A stretch of DNA of 64,000 nt from Pseudomonas sp. JUb42 (GCF_024807945.1 NZ_JANUFD010000011.1:124001-188000); one strand, 5' to 3'. Counted from the first letter of the stretch, positions 26,487 to 34,450 are shown. Notes: a model not told the origin generated them from the sequence alone. Numbers and translations: made by a program.

Positions 26487-26756
26487 ATGGACAATCCAAC
26501 AAATCAACATAAAACCCTCGGCATCACCACCTTCGCGCAATGCGGCCCTGACGCCACCCCGCTGCTGCGCGTCAATCCCGGTATCGACGTCAGGCACGCC
26601 CTCGAACACAGCGCCAACCTGCAACACATTGCCAGCCAACTGATGGCCGATTCGGCCATGGGCGATGGCGGGCAACATGTGCCTTGGGCGGCGGTTTACC
26701 TGAACGAAATGGCCCAGGCGATTGTTGAAGATCTGGCTTTGGTTCGGCAGGAATGA
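26487..26756 (+). CDS. DUF3077-like small protein
   Basis: 89-residue soluble protein; the segment PLLRVNPGIDVRHALEHSAN at 26-45 and the helix WAAVYLNEMAQAIVEDL near the C-terminus fit DUF3077-type proteins, a small family I know mainly from Pseudomonas. It is predicted mostly helical, with no membrane segment or signal. Function is unknown. It is preceded by a long structured leader and its own promoter, and nothing follows it on the same strand for more than 1.8 kb, so it is monocistronic. The ribosome site is weak. Confidence 0.8.
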   Translation: MDNPTNQHKTLGITTFAQCGPDATPLLRVNPGIDVRHALEHSANLQHIASQLMADSAMGDGGQHVPWAAVYLNEMAQAIVEDLALVRQE

Positions 26757-26890
26757 GATAGATCGCTAAAAGCGGTAAAGCCGGGGCTGGGTTGGTAGCT
26801 GGTTTCGGCTGATCAGTTTGAACATGTCCAAGGACAGTATCGAGCGCAGTACATTTTTTGCACGCCCTGATTGACGTGCGGCCGCGCTAG

Positions 26891-27193
26891 TTATGCACTT
26901 GCCTTTTCCCCATCGGGTATCAAGCGAACCTCAACCCGCTGACCAAGCGCTTTGGCTGCGCTGGCGAGAGTTGCCAAGGTCATACCTGCATCATTTTGAT
27001 CGAGGACTCGATCAACTACAGTGCGACTGGTGTGCATCAGCAAAGCCAACGCTGTTTTAGTAATTCCCTGAGCCTTCATGGCTTCGGCAAGCTGCCATGA
27101 AATTACGCGTTTGAGCGCGGCAGCAGAGACTTCTTCTGCGAGCCCCTGCTCGATCAGAAAATCGTCAAAATCAGATCCGATATGTTTGCTCAC
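26891..27193 (-). CDS. HigA-like XRE-family antitoxin
   Basis: 100-residue DNA-binding antitoxin. The helix-turn-helix is AMKAQGITKTALALLMHTSRTVVDRVLD (about residues 38-65), followed by MTLATLASAAKALGQRVEVRL, typical of the addiction-module antitoxin group with a C-terminal HTH. The GTG at 27193 is preferred: GAGG lies 8 nt upstream and the product then begins VSKHIGSDFDDFL. The preceding toxin-like gene ends 10 nt upstream, giving the toxin-first order characteristic of HigBA. Such antitoxins usually repress their own operon. Confidence 0.85.
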   Translation of the reverse strand: MSKHIGSDFDDFLIEQGLAEEVSAAALKRVISWQLAEAMKAQGITKTALALLMHTSRTVVDRVLDQNDAGMTLATLASAAKALGQRVEVRLIPDGEKASA

Positions 27194-27203
27194 GCGGCGT
27201 ACC

Positions 27204-27482
27204 TCATAGTCTTGCTTTGCGTTGTTTGGCGGTAGCCAAGTCGGACATGGGGGTTTTCTGGCTTTTCTTGATGAAGCCATGAAGCAGAATCATATTCGAG
27301 CCTACGACCGTAAATAAAACTCTTGCGATGGTGTCACCGAGGTCAACACGGACCTCCCAAAGCCCGATATCAAGCTTTCGTACTACCGGCATGCCGATAG
27401 GCCATCCCATTTGTACAGTTTTGATCTCGATGCCAACCAAACGTCGCTGCTCACGAGGCAAATCGGTTAACCATTCACGCAC
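27204..27482 (-). CDS. HigB/Gp49-like toxin, N-terminally shortened
   Basis: RelE-superfamily mRNA-interferase-type protein (phage-derived Gp49-like family). Core features are REWLTDLPREQRRLVGIEIK, the WPIGMPVVRKLDIGLWEVR segment and IARVLFTVVGSNMILLHGFI-KKSQKTP, the usual C-terminal region with basic residues. The visible frame gives 92 residues from a GTG at 27482. The homologous reading continues ten codons further (VFCTEAGNEP) but is stopped by a TAG at once before them, so the first strand of the fold has lost its start. The toxin may be inactive or may start at GTG in shortened form. Confidence 0.78.
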   Translation of the reverse strand: MREWLTDLPREQRRLVGIEIKTVQMGWPIGMPVVRKLDIGLWEVRVDLGDTIARVLFTVVGSNMILLHGFIKKSQKTPMSDLATAKQRKARL

Positions 27483-27585
27483 CGGCTCGTTGCCCGCTTC
27501 TGTACAGAAAACCTAACGCCGAGAACTGGTAGAAAATTGCTCATTGGAGAAGTGTACCTAAAAAGGTACATATTTCAACCTTCAC

Positions 27586-28464
27586 CTACCTCCCCCGCGC
27601 TACTTCCAACCAGGCCCCCGCCGCCGGCGACAAATGCGCGTTCTTGCGCCACGCCAGGGCTATATGCCAGTCCGTATCTACCTCATCCAGCGCCACCAAC
27701 CGAATCCCGTCATGCTGATGTTTCTGCGCCAGCATCCTCGGCAGAAAGGCCACGCCCAAGCCTGCTGAGACCAGATCAACAATAAAGTCGATCTGGCCGC
27801 TACGGGCGGTGACTTTGGGGGTGACGCCCTTTTTATCGCAGGCGGCCTGGATCACGGCGTTCAGGGCAAAGCCGGCCTCGAAGAGGATGAAAGGCGCGTC
27901 GGCCAGGTCAGCGAAGTCGACGCTTTTGCGGGCGCTCAATGGATGGTGTTCGGGCATGACCACGACCAGGGGCTCGATGCGCACGTCCTGATAGTCGAAG
28001 GCCTCGTTATAGGGCTTCTGCTTCAACAACGCGGCGACGTCCAGTTCGCCGCACTCCAGACATTCGAGAAGTTTCTTGGCGCCGTATTCGATCAGTTCGA
28101 TTTCGATATCGGGGTAGCGCGCGCGGTACTCGGCGAACATCGCGGCGAACAGTGCGCCGCTGCCCACCGGCGGCAGGCCGATGCGCAGAACGCCGCCCTT
28201 GAGGCCGCGCAGGTCGTTGATTTCAGCGATCAGGTCACTACGCTCGGCCAGCAGTACCAGGGCGCGGCGGTAGACAATGGCGCCGGCGGCAGTGAGTTCG
28301 CTTTTATGGCCCATGCGGTTGAGCAGCGGCGTGCCCAGTTCGTCTTCCAGGGTCTTGACCGCTTTGCTCACCGTGGATTGGGTCAGAGACACGACCTCGG
28401 CGGCTTGAGAGAAGCCGCCCTGGCGCACCACTTCGACGAAGGTGCGTAATGTGCGAAGGTTCAT
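27586..28464 (-). CDS. LysR-family transcriptional regulator
   Basis: 292-residue regulator with the N-terminal winged HTH (LRTFVEVVRQGGFSQAAEVV, SLTQSTVSKAVKTLEDELGT) and the C-terminal effector-binding domain (LRIGLPPVGSGALFAAMF, GQIDFIVDLVSAGLGVAFLP). It is divergent from the lactate dehydrogenase gene with a 109-nt gap holding both promoters, the standard arrangement for a LysR regulator and its target. Regulation of lldD-like 28574-29716 is inferred from that arrangement; the usual Pseudomonas lactate regulator is GntR-type LldR, so the effector here may differ. Confidence 0.92.
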   Translation of the reverse strand: MNLRTLRTFVEVVRQGGFSQAAEVVSLTQSTVSKAVKTLEDELGTPLLNRMGHKSELTAAGAIVYRRALVLLAERSDLIAEINDLRGLKGGVLRIGLPPVGSGALFAAMFAEYRARYPDIEIELIEYGAKKLLECLECGELDVAALLKQKPYNEAFDYQDVRIEPLVVVMPEHHPLSARKSVDFADLADAPFILFEAGFALNAVIQAACDKKGVTPKVTARSGQIDFIVDLVSAGLGVAFLPRMLAQKHQHDGIRLVALDEVDTDWHIALAWRKNAHLSPAAGAWLEVARGR

Positions 28465-28573
28465 CGCTATTCACTTTCCGACTGGAATCTATTTATAAAA
28501 GTTGTTTTTACCATGCGCTATACCTCTTTACTCTGCATGCACATAAAAATCCGTCTACCCAAGGACACCTGCC

Positions 28574-29716
28574 ATGATCATCTCGTCGGCCTCTGACTAC
28601 CGCGCAGTGGCCAAACGCAAGCTGCCGCGCTTTCTGTTCGACTATATCGATGGCGGCGCCTATGCCGAGCACACCCTGCGGGCCAACGTTTCCGATCTGT
28701 CCAGCATCAGCCTGCGCCAGCGCATCCTGAAGAATGTCGACAGCCTCAACCTGAACACCACGCTGTTCGGCGAACAAATGGCCATGCCGATAATCCTCAG
28801 CCCCGTGGGTCTGACCGGCATGTATGCGCGGCGCGGAGAAGTGCAGGCGGCCAATGCGGCGGCAAACAAGGGCATTCCGCTGTGCCTGTCGACGGTGTCG
28901 GTATGCTCCATCGAGGAAGTGGCGTCGCAATGCTCGCGGGCGATCTGGTTTCAGCTCTATGTGCTCAAGGATCGCGGGTTCATGAAGAACGCCCTGGAGC
29001 GTGCCCAGGCGGCCGGGGTCACGACCCTGATGTTCACGGTGGATATGCCGACGCCTGGCGCGCGTTATCGTGATGCTCACTCGGGCATGTCCGGGCCTTA
29101 CGGGGCGCAGCGGCGCATGCTGCAGGCCATGACCAAGCCGCAATGGGCGCTGGATGTCGGCCTGCTCGGTCGGCCCCATGACCTGGGCAATATTTCCAAA
29201 TACCTGGGCAAGCCCACCACCCTGGAAGACTACGTGGGCTGGCTGGGCGCCAACTTCGATCCGTCCATCAGCTGGAAGGATCTGGAGTGGATTCGCGAGT
29301 TCTGGAAAGGCCCGATGATCATCAAAGGCATTCTCGACCCCGAGGACGCCAAGGACGCGGTGAGCTTCGGCGCCGATGGCATCGTGGTCTCCAACCATGG
29401 CGGCCGTCAGCTCGACGGCGTGCTGTCCACGGCCAAGGCGCTGCCACCGATTGCTCAGGCGGTGGGCAGTGATCTGACTGTACTGGTGGACTCCGGCATT
29501 CGCTCAGGCCTCGACGTCGTGCGCATGCTCGCCCTCGGCGCCAAAGGCGTGCTGCTCGGCCGCTCGATGGCCTATGCCCTGGCGGCGGACGGGCAACGCG
29601 GAGTTGAGAACCTGCTGGATATTTTCGCCAAGGAAATGCGTGTGGCGATGACGCTGACCGGCGTGACGTCCATCGAGCAGATTGATGGCAGCACGCTGGT
29701 TCAGGCCGGGCTCTGA
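28574..29716 (+). CDS. lldD: FMN-dependent L-lactate dehydrogenase
   Basis: Membrane-associated flavoenzyme oxidising L-lactate to pyruvate and feeding the quinone pool. At 380 residues it matches LldD: MIISSASDYRAVAKRKLPRF at the start, the FMN-binding segments ILSPVGLTGMYARRGEV and QLYVLKDRG, and the catalytic histidine in VVSNHGGRQLDGV with the phosphate-binding VDSGIRSGLDVVRMLALGA. No lactate permease is adjacent, unlike the usual lldP-lldD operon; only a divergent LysR gene accompanies it, so a role with another 2-hydroxy acid cannot be excluded. Confidence 0.93.
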   Translation: MIISSASDYRAVAKRKLPRFLFDYIDGGAYAEHTLRANVSDLSSISLRQRILKNVDSLNLNTTLFGEQMAMPIILSPVGLTGMYARRGEVQAANAAANKGIPLCLSTVSVCSIEEVASQCSRAIWFQLYVLKDRGFMKNALERAQAAGVTTLMFTVDMPTPGARYRDAHSGMSGPYGAQRRMLQAMTKPQWALDVGLLGRPHDLGNISKYLGKPTTLEDYVGWLGANFDPSISWKDLEWIREFWKGPMIIKGILDPEDAKDAVSFGADGIVVSNHGGRQLDGVLSTAKALPPIAQAVGSDLTVLVDSGIRSGLDVVRMLALGAKGVLLGRSMAYALAADGQRGVENLLDIFAKEMRVAMTLTGVTSIEQIDGSTLVQAGL

Positions 29717-29875
29717 CACCTGCGGCGACAGGCAAGAGCCAGCTTAGTGGCGAGGTGCTGCGTCAGGCGCCACGCCTCGTCAACACGTTCGCTCCTGCCG
29801 GAGTTCTCGCAGAGAAAGCGCCTACAAAAAAGAGAATCGTCTGACATCAATCTCTGCGAACGCCCTTTAACATCT

Positions 29876-30175
29876 ATGGCCACACTTGACTCACAACGAT
29901 GGCATAGAGGTTCAGAAATGGAAACACGAGTGGCGAAGCTGGAGAGTCACTTTGAATATATGCGCCGTGACATCTCGGAGCTGAAATCGGATGTGAAAGC
30001 GATTTCGTCTGATCTTGTGACCTTGAAAATCCAGATGACTCACGTCGACAAGCATATGGTGACCAAAGCGCAGCTCGCCTCCTACGCCCTGCTCAGTCTT
30101 ATACCCATCCTGGGCGGCGGTTGGTGGATCGTGCAACAGTACCTGGCGCCTATCCTCAAAGCGCTGCCGCAGTAA
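29876..30175 (+). CDS. Small coiled-coil protein with C-terminal membrane anchor
   Basis: 99-residue protein with a central heptad-type helix (METRVAKLESHFEYMRRDIS, ELKSDVKAISSDLVTLKIQM) and one C-terminal hydrophobic segment (YALLSLIPILGGGWWIVQQY). This tail-anchored coiled-coil layout recalls hemolysin-XhlA-like phage proteins and similar Pseudomonas proteins of unknown function. The start is uncertain: ATG 29876 gives MATLDSQRWHRGSE before the helix, while ATG 29918 has the better site (AGAGG). No function is assigned. Confidence 0.68.
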   Translation: MATLDSQRWHRGSEMETRVAKLESHFEYMRRDISELKSDVKAISSDLVTLKIQMTHVDKHMVTKAQLASYALLSLIPILGGGWWIVQQYLAPILKALPQ

Positions 30176-30391
30176 CGAAAACGCCAGGAGCGATCAGGCC
30201 TCTTGAGGTAAAGTGCGGACAGACTTGTACACTGCGTGATAAATACCCTCGACCCGCGATGAGCCGGGTGTTGGCACTGGACTCGCTGAAATCGGCTGAG
30301 GCCCAATGGCTGCGCTGCTCCGCCATGGCCGAACGGCCCCATAACAACGAAGCCATACAGCCCGGTACGCGAGGCCAACAAGGGACACCAG

Positions 30392-31240
30392 ATGCAAATC
30401 GGTAAACCTTTCTTCATCAATCTGGCCTGCACCGGCGTAATCCCGACCAAGGCGATGAACGCCCATGTACCGCTGAGCCACGATGAGATCGTCGCCGACG
30501 TCGCCCAGGCCCTCGCCCTTGGCGTGCAGATGGTGCATCTGCATGCCCGTGACGGCGATGGCATCCAGACCGCCGACCCACAACCCTATGGCCGACTGAT
30601 CGAGGCGATACGCGCCTTGCCGGGCGGACGCGAGCTGATCGTCTGCGTCACCACCAGCGGCCGCCAGGATGCCAGCTTCGCGGCCCGCTCAAGGGTATTG
30701 GACCTGGACGGCGACGCCCGTCCGGACATGGCCAGCCTCACCCTCAGCTCCATGAATTTCGCCCAGTCAGCCAGTATCAATTCGCCGGATACCATCCGCC
30801 GCCTGGCAGAGCGTATGCGCGCCCGACGCATCAAGCCGGAGCTGGAAGTGTTCGATACGGGCATGGCCAATTTCGCCAGGGTGCTGCTCAAGGAGGGGCT
30901 GCTCGAAGCGCCGTTGTACGTCAACGTGCTGCTGGGCAATATGGCCGGGGCCCAGGCTGATCTGCTGCAACTGGCGGCGATCCTCGCGGCGTTGCCTGAC
31001 GACTGCATCGTCGGCGTGGCCGGGCTCGGGCGCTTTCAACTGGCCGCCAACGGCCTCGGCCTGCTGGCGGCTGATGGGGTCCGCGTGGGTCTGGAAGACA
31101 ATCTGTGGTTCGATCAGCAACGCACCCGCCCTGCTGACAATACAGCGCTGATCAAACGCGTGGTTGCTCAGGCTGCTTTGCTGGAACGTCCGCTGATATC
31201 AGCGCGTGCACTGCGCCAGACAATGGGAATTGCATGTTGA
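30392..31240 (+). CDS. BKACE-family 3-keto-5-aminohexanoate-cleavage-type enzyme (DUF849)
   Basis: Zinc-dependent enzyme of the BKACE family, which cleaves beta-keto acids with acetyl-CoA. In 282 residues the family landmarks are ACTGVIPTKAMNAHVPLSHDEI near the N-terminus, the metal-binding HLHARDGDG at about 50-58, the PELEVFDTGMANFARVLLKEG segment and the GLEDNLW motif at about 235-241. Substrates range widely (KAHC, carnitine-derived dehydrocarnitine and others) and cannot be read from sequence. It has no carnitine or lysine catabolic genes beside it and stands alone between unrelated genes. Confidence 0.9.
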   Translation: MQIGKPFFINLACTGVIPTKAMNAHVPLSHDEIVADVAQALALGVQMVHLHARDGDGIQTADPQPYGRLIEAIRALPGGRELIVCVTTSGRQDASFAARSRVLDLDGDARPDMASLTLSSMNFAQSASINSPDTIRRLAERMRARRIKPELEVFDTGMANFARVLLKEGLLEAPLYVNVLLGNMAGAQADLLQLAAILAALPDDCIVGVAGLGRFQLAANGLGLLAADGVRVGLEDNLWFDQQRTRPADNTALIKRVVAQAALLERPLISARALRQTMGIAC

Positions 31241-31280
31241 GCGAGTAATGTATTGTCTTCGGCTGGTTTCGGCCAATTGC

Positions 31281-31300
31281 AGGACCGGCTTTAGCCGTGA
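31281..31300. repeat. Solitary REP, family B
   Basis: AGGACCGGCTTTAGCCGTGA matches one arm of the family B elements, without a recognisable partner downstream. Apart from it I see nothing distinctive in the 297-nt gap 31241-31537. Confidence 0.65.
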
Positions 31301-31537
31301 GGAAGTCTTCGCTTGCTGCCTGATTGGCATGTTGCGTCTCGCGCTTCCTGCAACCCTCATTCGACAACATTCATGCAAGCTGCACGAATAAAATCCCCTA
31401 CCGTTCATCCAACCCAATGATTTTATTCAGATAAATTCACGACCAGAAACTGGCACAGCCTCTGCAACTTCCTCTACACACCAGCCGGATCAGCCTGAGG
31501 TCTGGCTCGAAAACCGTGAAACCAGAGGAACTATAAA

Positions 31538-32011
31538 ATGAACGCCATCGACCTTTTGGAAGCCGACCACGAACGCGTTAAAGCCATCCTGACGCAGCTG
31601 AGCGAGTCTACAGAGCGTGGGATCAAGAAGCGCACTGAGCTGCTGGCCAAGCTGGAAATGGAAATCACCATTCACACCCAGATCGAGGAAGAGATCCTCT
31701 ATCCGGCCTTCAAGGCGGCCGGGGCCAAGGAGCAGGATGTGATGTATTACGAAGCCAAGGAAGAGCACCGCACTGTCGACTCCCTGGTGCTCCCCGACCT
31801 CAAGCAAACCGACCCATCGACGCCCGAGTTTTCCGGCCGCGTGAAGGTCGTCAAAGAGCTGCTGGAACACCATATCGAAGAAGAAGAAACCGAGATGTTT
31901 CCCCAGGCTCGCAAACTGCTGGGCAAGGCCAAGCTCGAGGAACTGGGCCTGCAAATGGAAGCGATGAAGGCTGAGTATAAAAAGACCATGAATCATGGCA
32001 TGGCCGCCTGA
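31538..32011 (+). CDS. Hemerythrin-domain protein
   Basis: 157-residue four-helix bundle with a di-iron site. Candidate ligands are His11 (EADHERV), His46 and Glu50 (HTQIE), His77 (EEHRTV) and His112 with Glu116 (HIEEE), the expected order for bacterial hemerythrin-like proteins. Such proteins bind oxygen, NO or iron and are often induced by stress. The ATG is preceded by AGAGGAACTATAAA and a terminator follows, so it is monocistronic. Confidence 0.92.
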   Translation: MNAIDLLEADHERVKAILTQLSESTERGIKKRTELLAKLEMEITIHTQIEEEILYPAFKAAGAKEQDVMYYEAKEEHRTVDSLVLPDLKQTDPSTPEFSGRVKVVKELLEHHIEEEETEMFPQARKLLGKAKLEELGLQMEAMKAEYKKTMNHGMAA

Positions 32012-32030
32012 TTTCATAGGCTGTTACAAG

Positions 32031-32055
32031 AGCCCGGCGAAATGCCGGGCTTTTT
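32031..32055 (+). terminator. Intrinsic terminator after the hemerythrin gene
   Basis: AGCCCGGC/GCCGGGCT stem, 5-nt loop, then a T-run, 20 nt beyond the stop codon. Confidence 0.9.
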
Positions 32056-32100
32056 CATACGCATGCAAAAGCGCCAACCGAGACACCTGACTGCTACCCC

Positions 32101-32129
32101 TTGCGACCCCACCCTTACCTCGCTACCCT
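32101..32129 (+). promoter_or_regulatory. Promoter of structured leader copy 2
   Basis: TTGCGA (32101-32106), 17-nt spacer, TACCCT (32124-32129), parallel in position and spacing to the promoter of copy 1 at 26208. Confidence 0.6.
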
Positions 32130-32135
32130 TGCGCC

Positions 32136-32352
32136 CGTCGCTGCCAAATCAGCGGCCTGGGTGTAGGAACCCAGATTCTAGGACGTACGCTTCAACCAAT
32201 TCGACTGTATATACAGATCGTTATGGCGGCTGTGTGCGGGCACGCTTCGGCGTGGCCGGTTTCCTAGATCCGGTATTCCTACCCCGTGCACAGCTGCCAC
32301 CCAAAGCCCGTAGGAAGGCCTGAGGCAGCTCCATCAATCTAGGAGCAAGACC
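32136..32352 (+). ncRNA. Structured leader RNA, copy 2
   Basis: About 217 nt between promoter and the small gene at 32353. Hairpin A CGCTG/CAGCG (32139-32154), hairpin B CTGGGT/ACCCAG (32157-32174), a short palindrome at 32205-32216, then a 17-bp closing stem 32224-32240 with 32283-32299 enclosing hairpin D CACGC-TTCG-GCGTG (32241-32254) and hairpin E CCGG/CCGG with a 10-nt loop (32256-32273). Compared with copy 1, stems D and the closing stem change sequence but keep pairing. AGCTGCC (32292-32298) can instead pair with GGCAGCT (32324-32330) just before the ribosome site AGGAG, an alternative fold that would break the closing stem. Confidence 0.7.
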
Positions 32353-32562
32353 ATGAGCAACAACAGCCAAACCCCCACCCTCGCCCAACTGATCGATGAA
32401 ACCGATGAGCTGCTGCGCTGTGTCAAAGCCACCGCCTATGAAAGCGCCGACAACCTCAAGGGCAGCCAGCGGGATCATTCGCTATCGGTGGTACACCTGC
32501 TTGAAGTGATTCAGGTCAAGGTGACGCAGATGGCGCGGATTCAGGCAGCGAGCCAGCTATAA
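32353..32562 (+). CDS. Small helical protein downstream of structured leader
   Basis: 69 residues, soluble, mostly helical (LAQLIDETDELLRCVKATAY, then SVVHLLEVIQVKVTQMARIQ). AGGAG lies 7 nt before the ATG. It has no family I can name with certainty, but its two-helix plan resembles the C-terminal half of the DUF3077-like protein at 26487, which has the same kind of promoter and leader. Small Pseudomonas proteins of this sort are often annotated as DUF3077 or DUF6124. Function unknown. Confidence 0.7.
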   Translation: MSNNSQTPTLAQLIDETDELLRCVKATAYESADNLKGSQRDHSLSVVHLLEVIQVKVTQMARIQAASQL

Positions 32563-32675
32563 GCCGGCTCATCAGGCCCGGTCCATGACTGGGTCTGCCA
32601 ATTCTTTATTCCTGTGAACCAGCCGCAGATTTTCTTAACTCGCTCACCCAACCCTGGCACGTGTAGACGCACCAC

Positions 32676-32767
32676 TGTGGGAGCGAATTCATTCGCGAAA
32701 GCGATATTCCAAGCGATGAAGCGTTATCGACTGTACCGCCCTCTTCGCGAATAAATTCGCTCCCACA
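32676..32767. repeat. REPIN, family A
   Basis: Left arm TGTGGGAGCGAATTCATTCG, right arm an imperfect inverse (one A-for-G change, CGAATAAATTCG). It fills much of the gap 32563-32890; the rest contains a possible promoter for the GntR gene around 32850 but nothing else distinctive. Confidence 0.88.
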
Positions 32768-32890
32768 TCCCCCCTGTGATTCAGCAGTTTTGCGTGACTG
32801 AAGCCTGTATCTGCTGCCCGACTAAAACTGGCACGCTTCCCGCTATTGTTTACCCACTGAGTTGTTGAACAATCTGTGGGAACCCCCGTT

Positions 32891-33556
32891 ATGACCCCTG
32901 CCCCGGAAAATGATCTGTCCCTGGCCGACCACGTGGCCATGGAGTTGCGCGCCGACATTATCGGTGGGCGGCTATTGCCTGGCATGGCGTTGGTCGAGAG
33001 CGAGCTGGTCAAGTCCTACAGCGCGTCGCGCAATACCGTACGTGAGGCGCTGCATCATCTTGGCCGCGAAGGGTTGGCGCGCTATGTGCGCAACAAGGGC
33101 GTGATGGTACGGCGCATGGGTGTTGCGGATGTGCGGGATATTTTTCAGGTGCGGCGCACCCTGGAACTGCCTGCACTGGCCGGCAGTCAGGCGCTGCACG
33201 AATCCCGCCTGGCGCTGATGGGCGATGCGATTGAAGCCGCCGAATTGGCTCAGGAGCGCGAGGACTGGCAGGCCTTCGGCACTCATAGTCTGCGCTTTCA
33301 CCAACATATCGTCGGGCTGTTGTGCAGCCCGTTGTTCGACGAGTTTTTCACCCAAGTCGCCGCCCAGTTGCGCTTGGTATTTTCCAGTGCCGGCAGCGAA
33401 GAGCACTTCCAGAAACCTTGGCTGGAACGCGACCGGCAAATCCATGAACTGCTCGGCGAAGGCCGTCGCCAGGACGCCCACGAGGCCCTGCGCCTCTACC
33501 TCAAAGATTCCGAACGCGAGCTGTTGGACGTGTTCAGCCGCGCCGCCAAACCCTGA
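32891..33556 (+). CDS. GntR-family (FCD) transcriptional regulator
   Basis: 221-residue regulator. The N-terminal winged HTH (DHVAMELRADIIGGRLLPGM, LVESELVKSYSASRNTVREA) and C-terminal FCD effector domain with metal-binding-type histidines (THSLRFHQHIVGLL, ERDRQIHELLGEG) are complete. ATG 32891 is preferred over the in-frame GTG at 32876 because GTGGGA then serves as ribosome site. It ends 13 nt before the DUF1989 gene, so it probably regulates that gene and shares its transcript. Confidence 0.92.
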   Translation: MTPAPENDLSLADHVAMELRADIIGGRLLPGMALVESELVKSYSASRNTVREALHHLGREGLARYVRNKGVMVRRMGVADVRDIFQVRRTLELPALAGSQALHESRLALMGDAIEAAELAQEREDWQAFGTHSLRFHQHIVGLLCSPLFDEFFTQVAAQLRLVFSSAGSEEHFQKPWLERDRQIHELLGEGRRQDAHEALRLYLKDSERELLDVFSRAAKP

Positions 33557-33569
33557 ACGAGGATTCACT

Positions 33570-34421
33570 ATGTACAAGGACTATCCCGCCGCTTATCAGG
33601 TCAGCAAGGGCAGCGCCCTGCAGGTCGATCAAGCGTTCTATGACCGGGTGCGCGAAGGCAAGGGCCTGCGCACGCTGATCGAACAGTTCGAAGTGCCGAT
33701 CCGCACCGGCCGGGCCTGGAAAGTCCCGGCCGGCCATGTGTTTCGTGTGACCACGCCGGTCGGCCCTCAGGTCGGCGACTTCAACGTGTGGAACGCCAAC
33801 GACCCGCGCGAACGCATGTGGGCCGCCCGTACCCGGCAGTTGCAGGGCGCCCATGTCAGCACCTATGACCGCCTGTGGTCGAACCTGCCGTTCCTGCGCC
33901 CACTGGTTACCATCACCGACGACAGCCTGGCCAGCTACGGCATCGACGAGCACGGTGGGCGCCTGCATGACCTGCTCGGCACCCGCTGCGATCCGTACGT
34001 GAACCGCATGCTCACCGGCGAAGACTTCCACCATCACTGCCACTCCAACCTGACCCGCGCCGTACTGCCCCACGGCCTGACCGAGTTCGATGTGCATGAC
34101 GTGCTGAATATCTTCCAGTGCACCGGCCTGAATCATGACGACATGTACTTCATGAAAGCCTGCCCGGCCAAACAGGGCGACTACCTGGAGTTCTTCGCCG
34201 AAATCGACCTGCTCTGCGCCCTCTCCACCTGCCCCGGCGGTGATCTGTCACTGCCGATGTGGGGGCCGGATGCCCAGGATCCGCTGACGGTCTGCCGCCC
34301 GCTGGGGGTAGAGATTTATCAACTGGATGACGCGTTGTTGCAGGGTTGGCAGCAGCCTGAACGTGCGGCTTATAAAGGCCTGCACGGGTTGCACATTGCC
34401 AAGGCGGACTGGGAAGTTTGA
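33570..34421 (+). CDS. Urea carboxylase-associated (DUF1989) family protein
   Basis: 283-residue protein of the DUF1989 family, whose members accompany urea carboxylase or act on small guanidine-type compounds. Landmarks: RAWKVPAGHVFRVTTPVGPQ, VGDFNVWNANDPRERMW, RCDPYVNRMLTG with FHHHCHSNL, and FDVHDVLNIFQCTGLN, with several His, Cys and Asp residues that could bind metal. GAGG lies 7 nt before the ATG at 33570. The pairing with a GntR-FCD regulator, and no urea carboxylase gene nearby, suggests a stand-alone catabolic step; the substrate is unknown. Confidence 0.9.
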   Translation: MYKDYPAAYQVSKGSALQVDQAFYDRVREGKGLRTLIEQFEVPIRTGRAWKVPAGHVFRVTTPVGPQVGDFNVWNANDPRERMWAARTRQLQGAHVSTYDRLWSNLPFLRPLVTITDDSLASYGIDEHGGRLHDLLGTRCDPYVNRMLTGEDFHHHCHSNLTRAVLPHGLTEFDVHDVLNIFQCTGLNHDDMYFMKACPAKQGDYLEFFAEIDLLCALSTCPGGDLSLPMWGPDAQDPLTVCRPLGVEIYQLDDALLQGWQQPERAAYKGLHGLHIAKADWEV

Positions 34422-34450
34422 AATCTACAGCGCAGAGTCGTGAGAGCGAA

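Noticed and set aside
26182..26643. A 153-codon plus-strand frame covering the leader at 26208-26486
   Set aside because: It runs through structured leader sequence in a different frame from the DUF3077-like gene, and its composition (Cys, Ser, Arg-rich) is not protein-like.
29717..29840. A degenerate REP-like stretch after lldD
   Set aside because: Some GCTCCTGCC-type fragments are present but no clear core or inverted partner of families A-C can be aligned.
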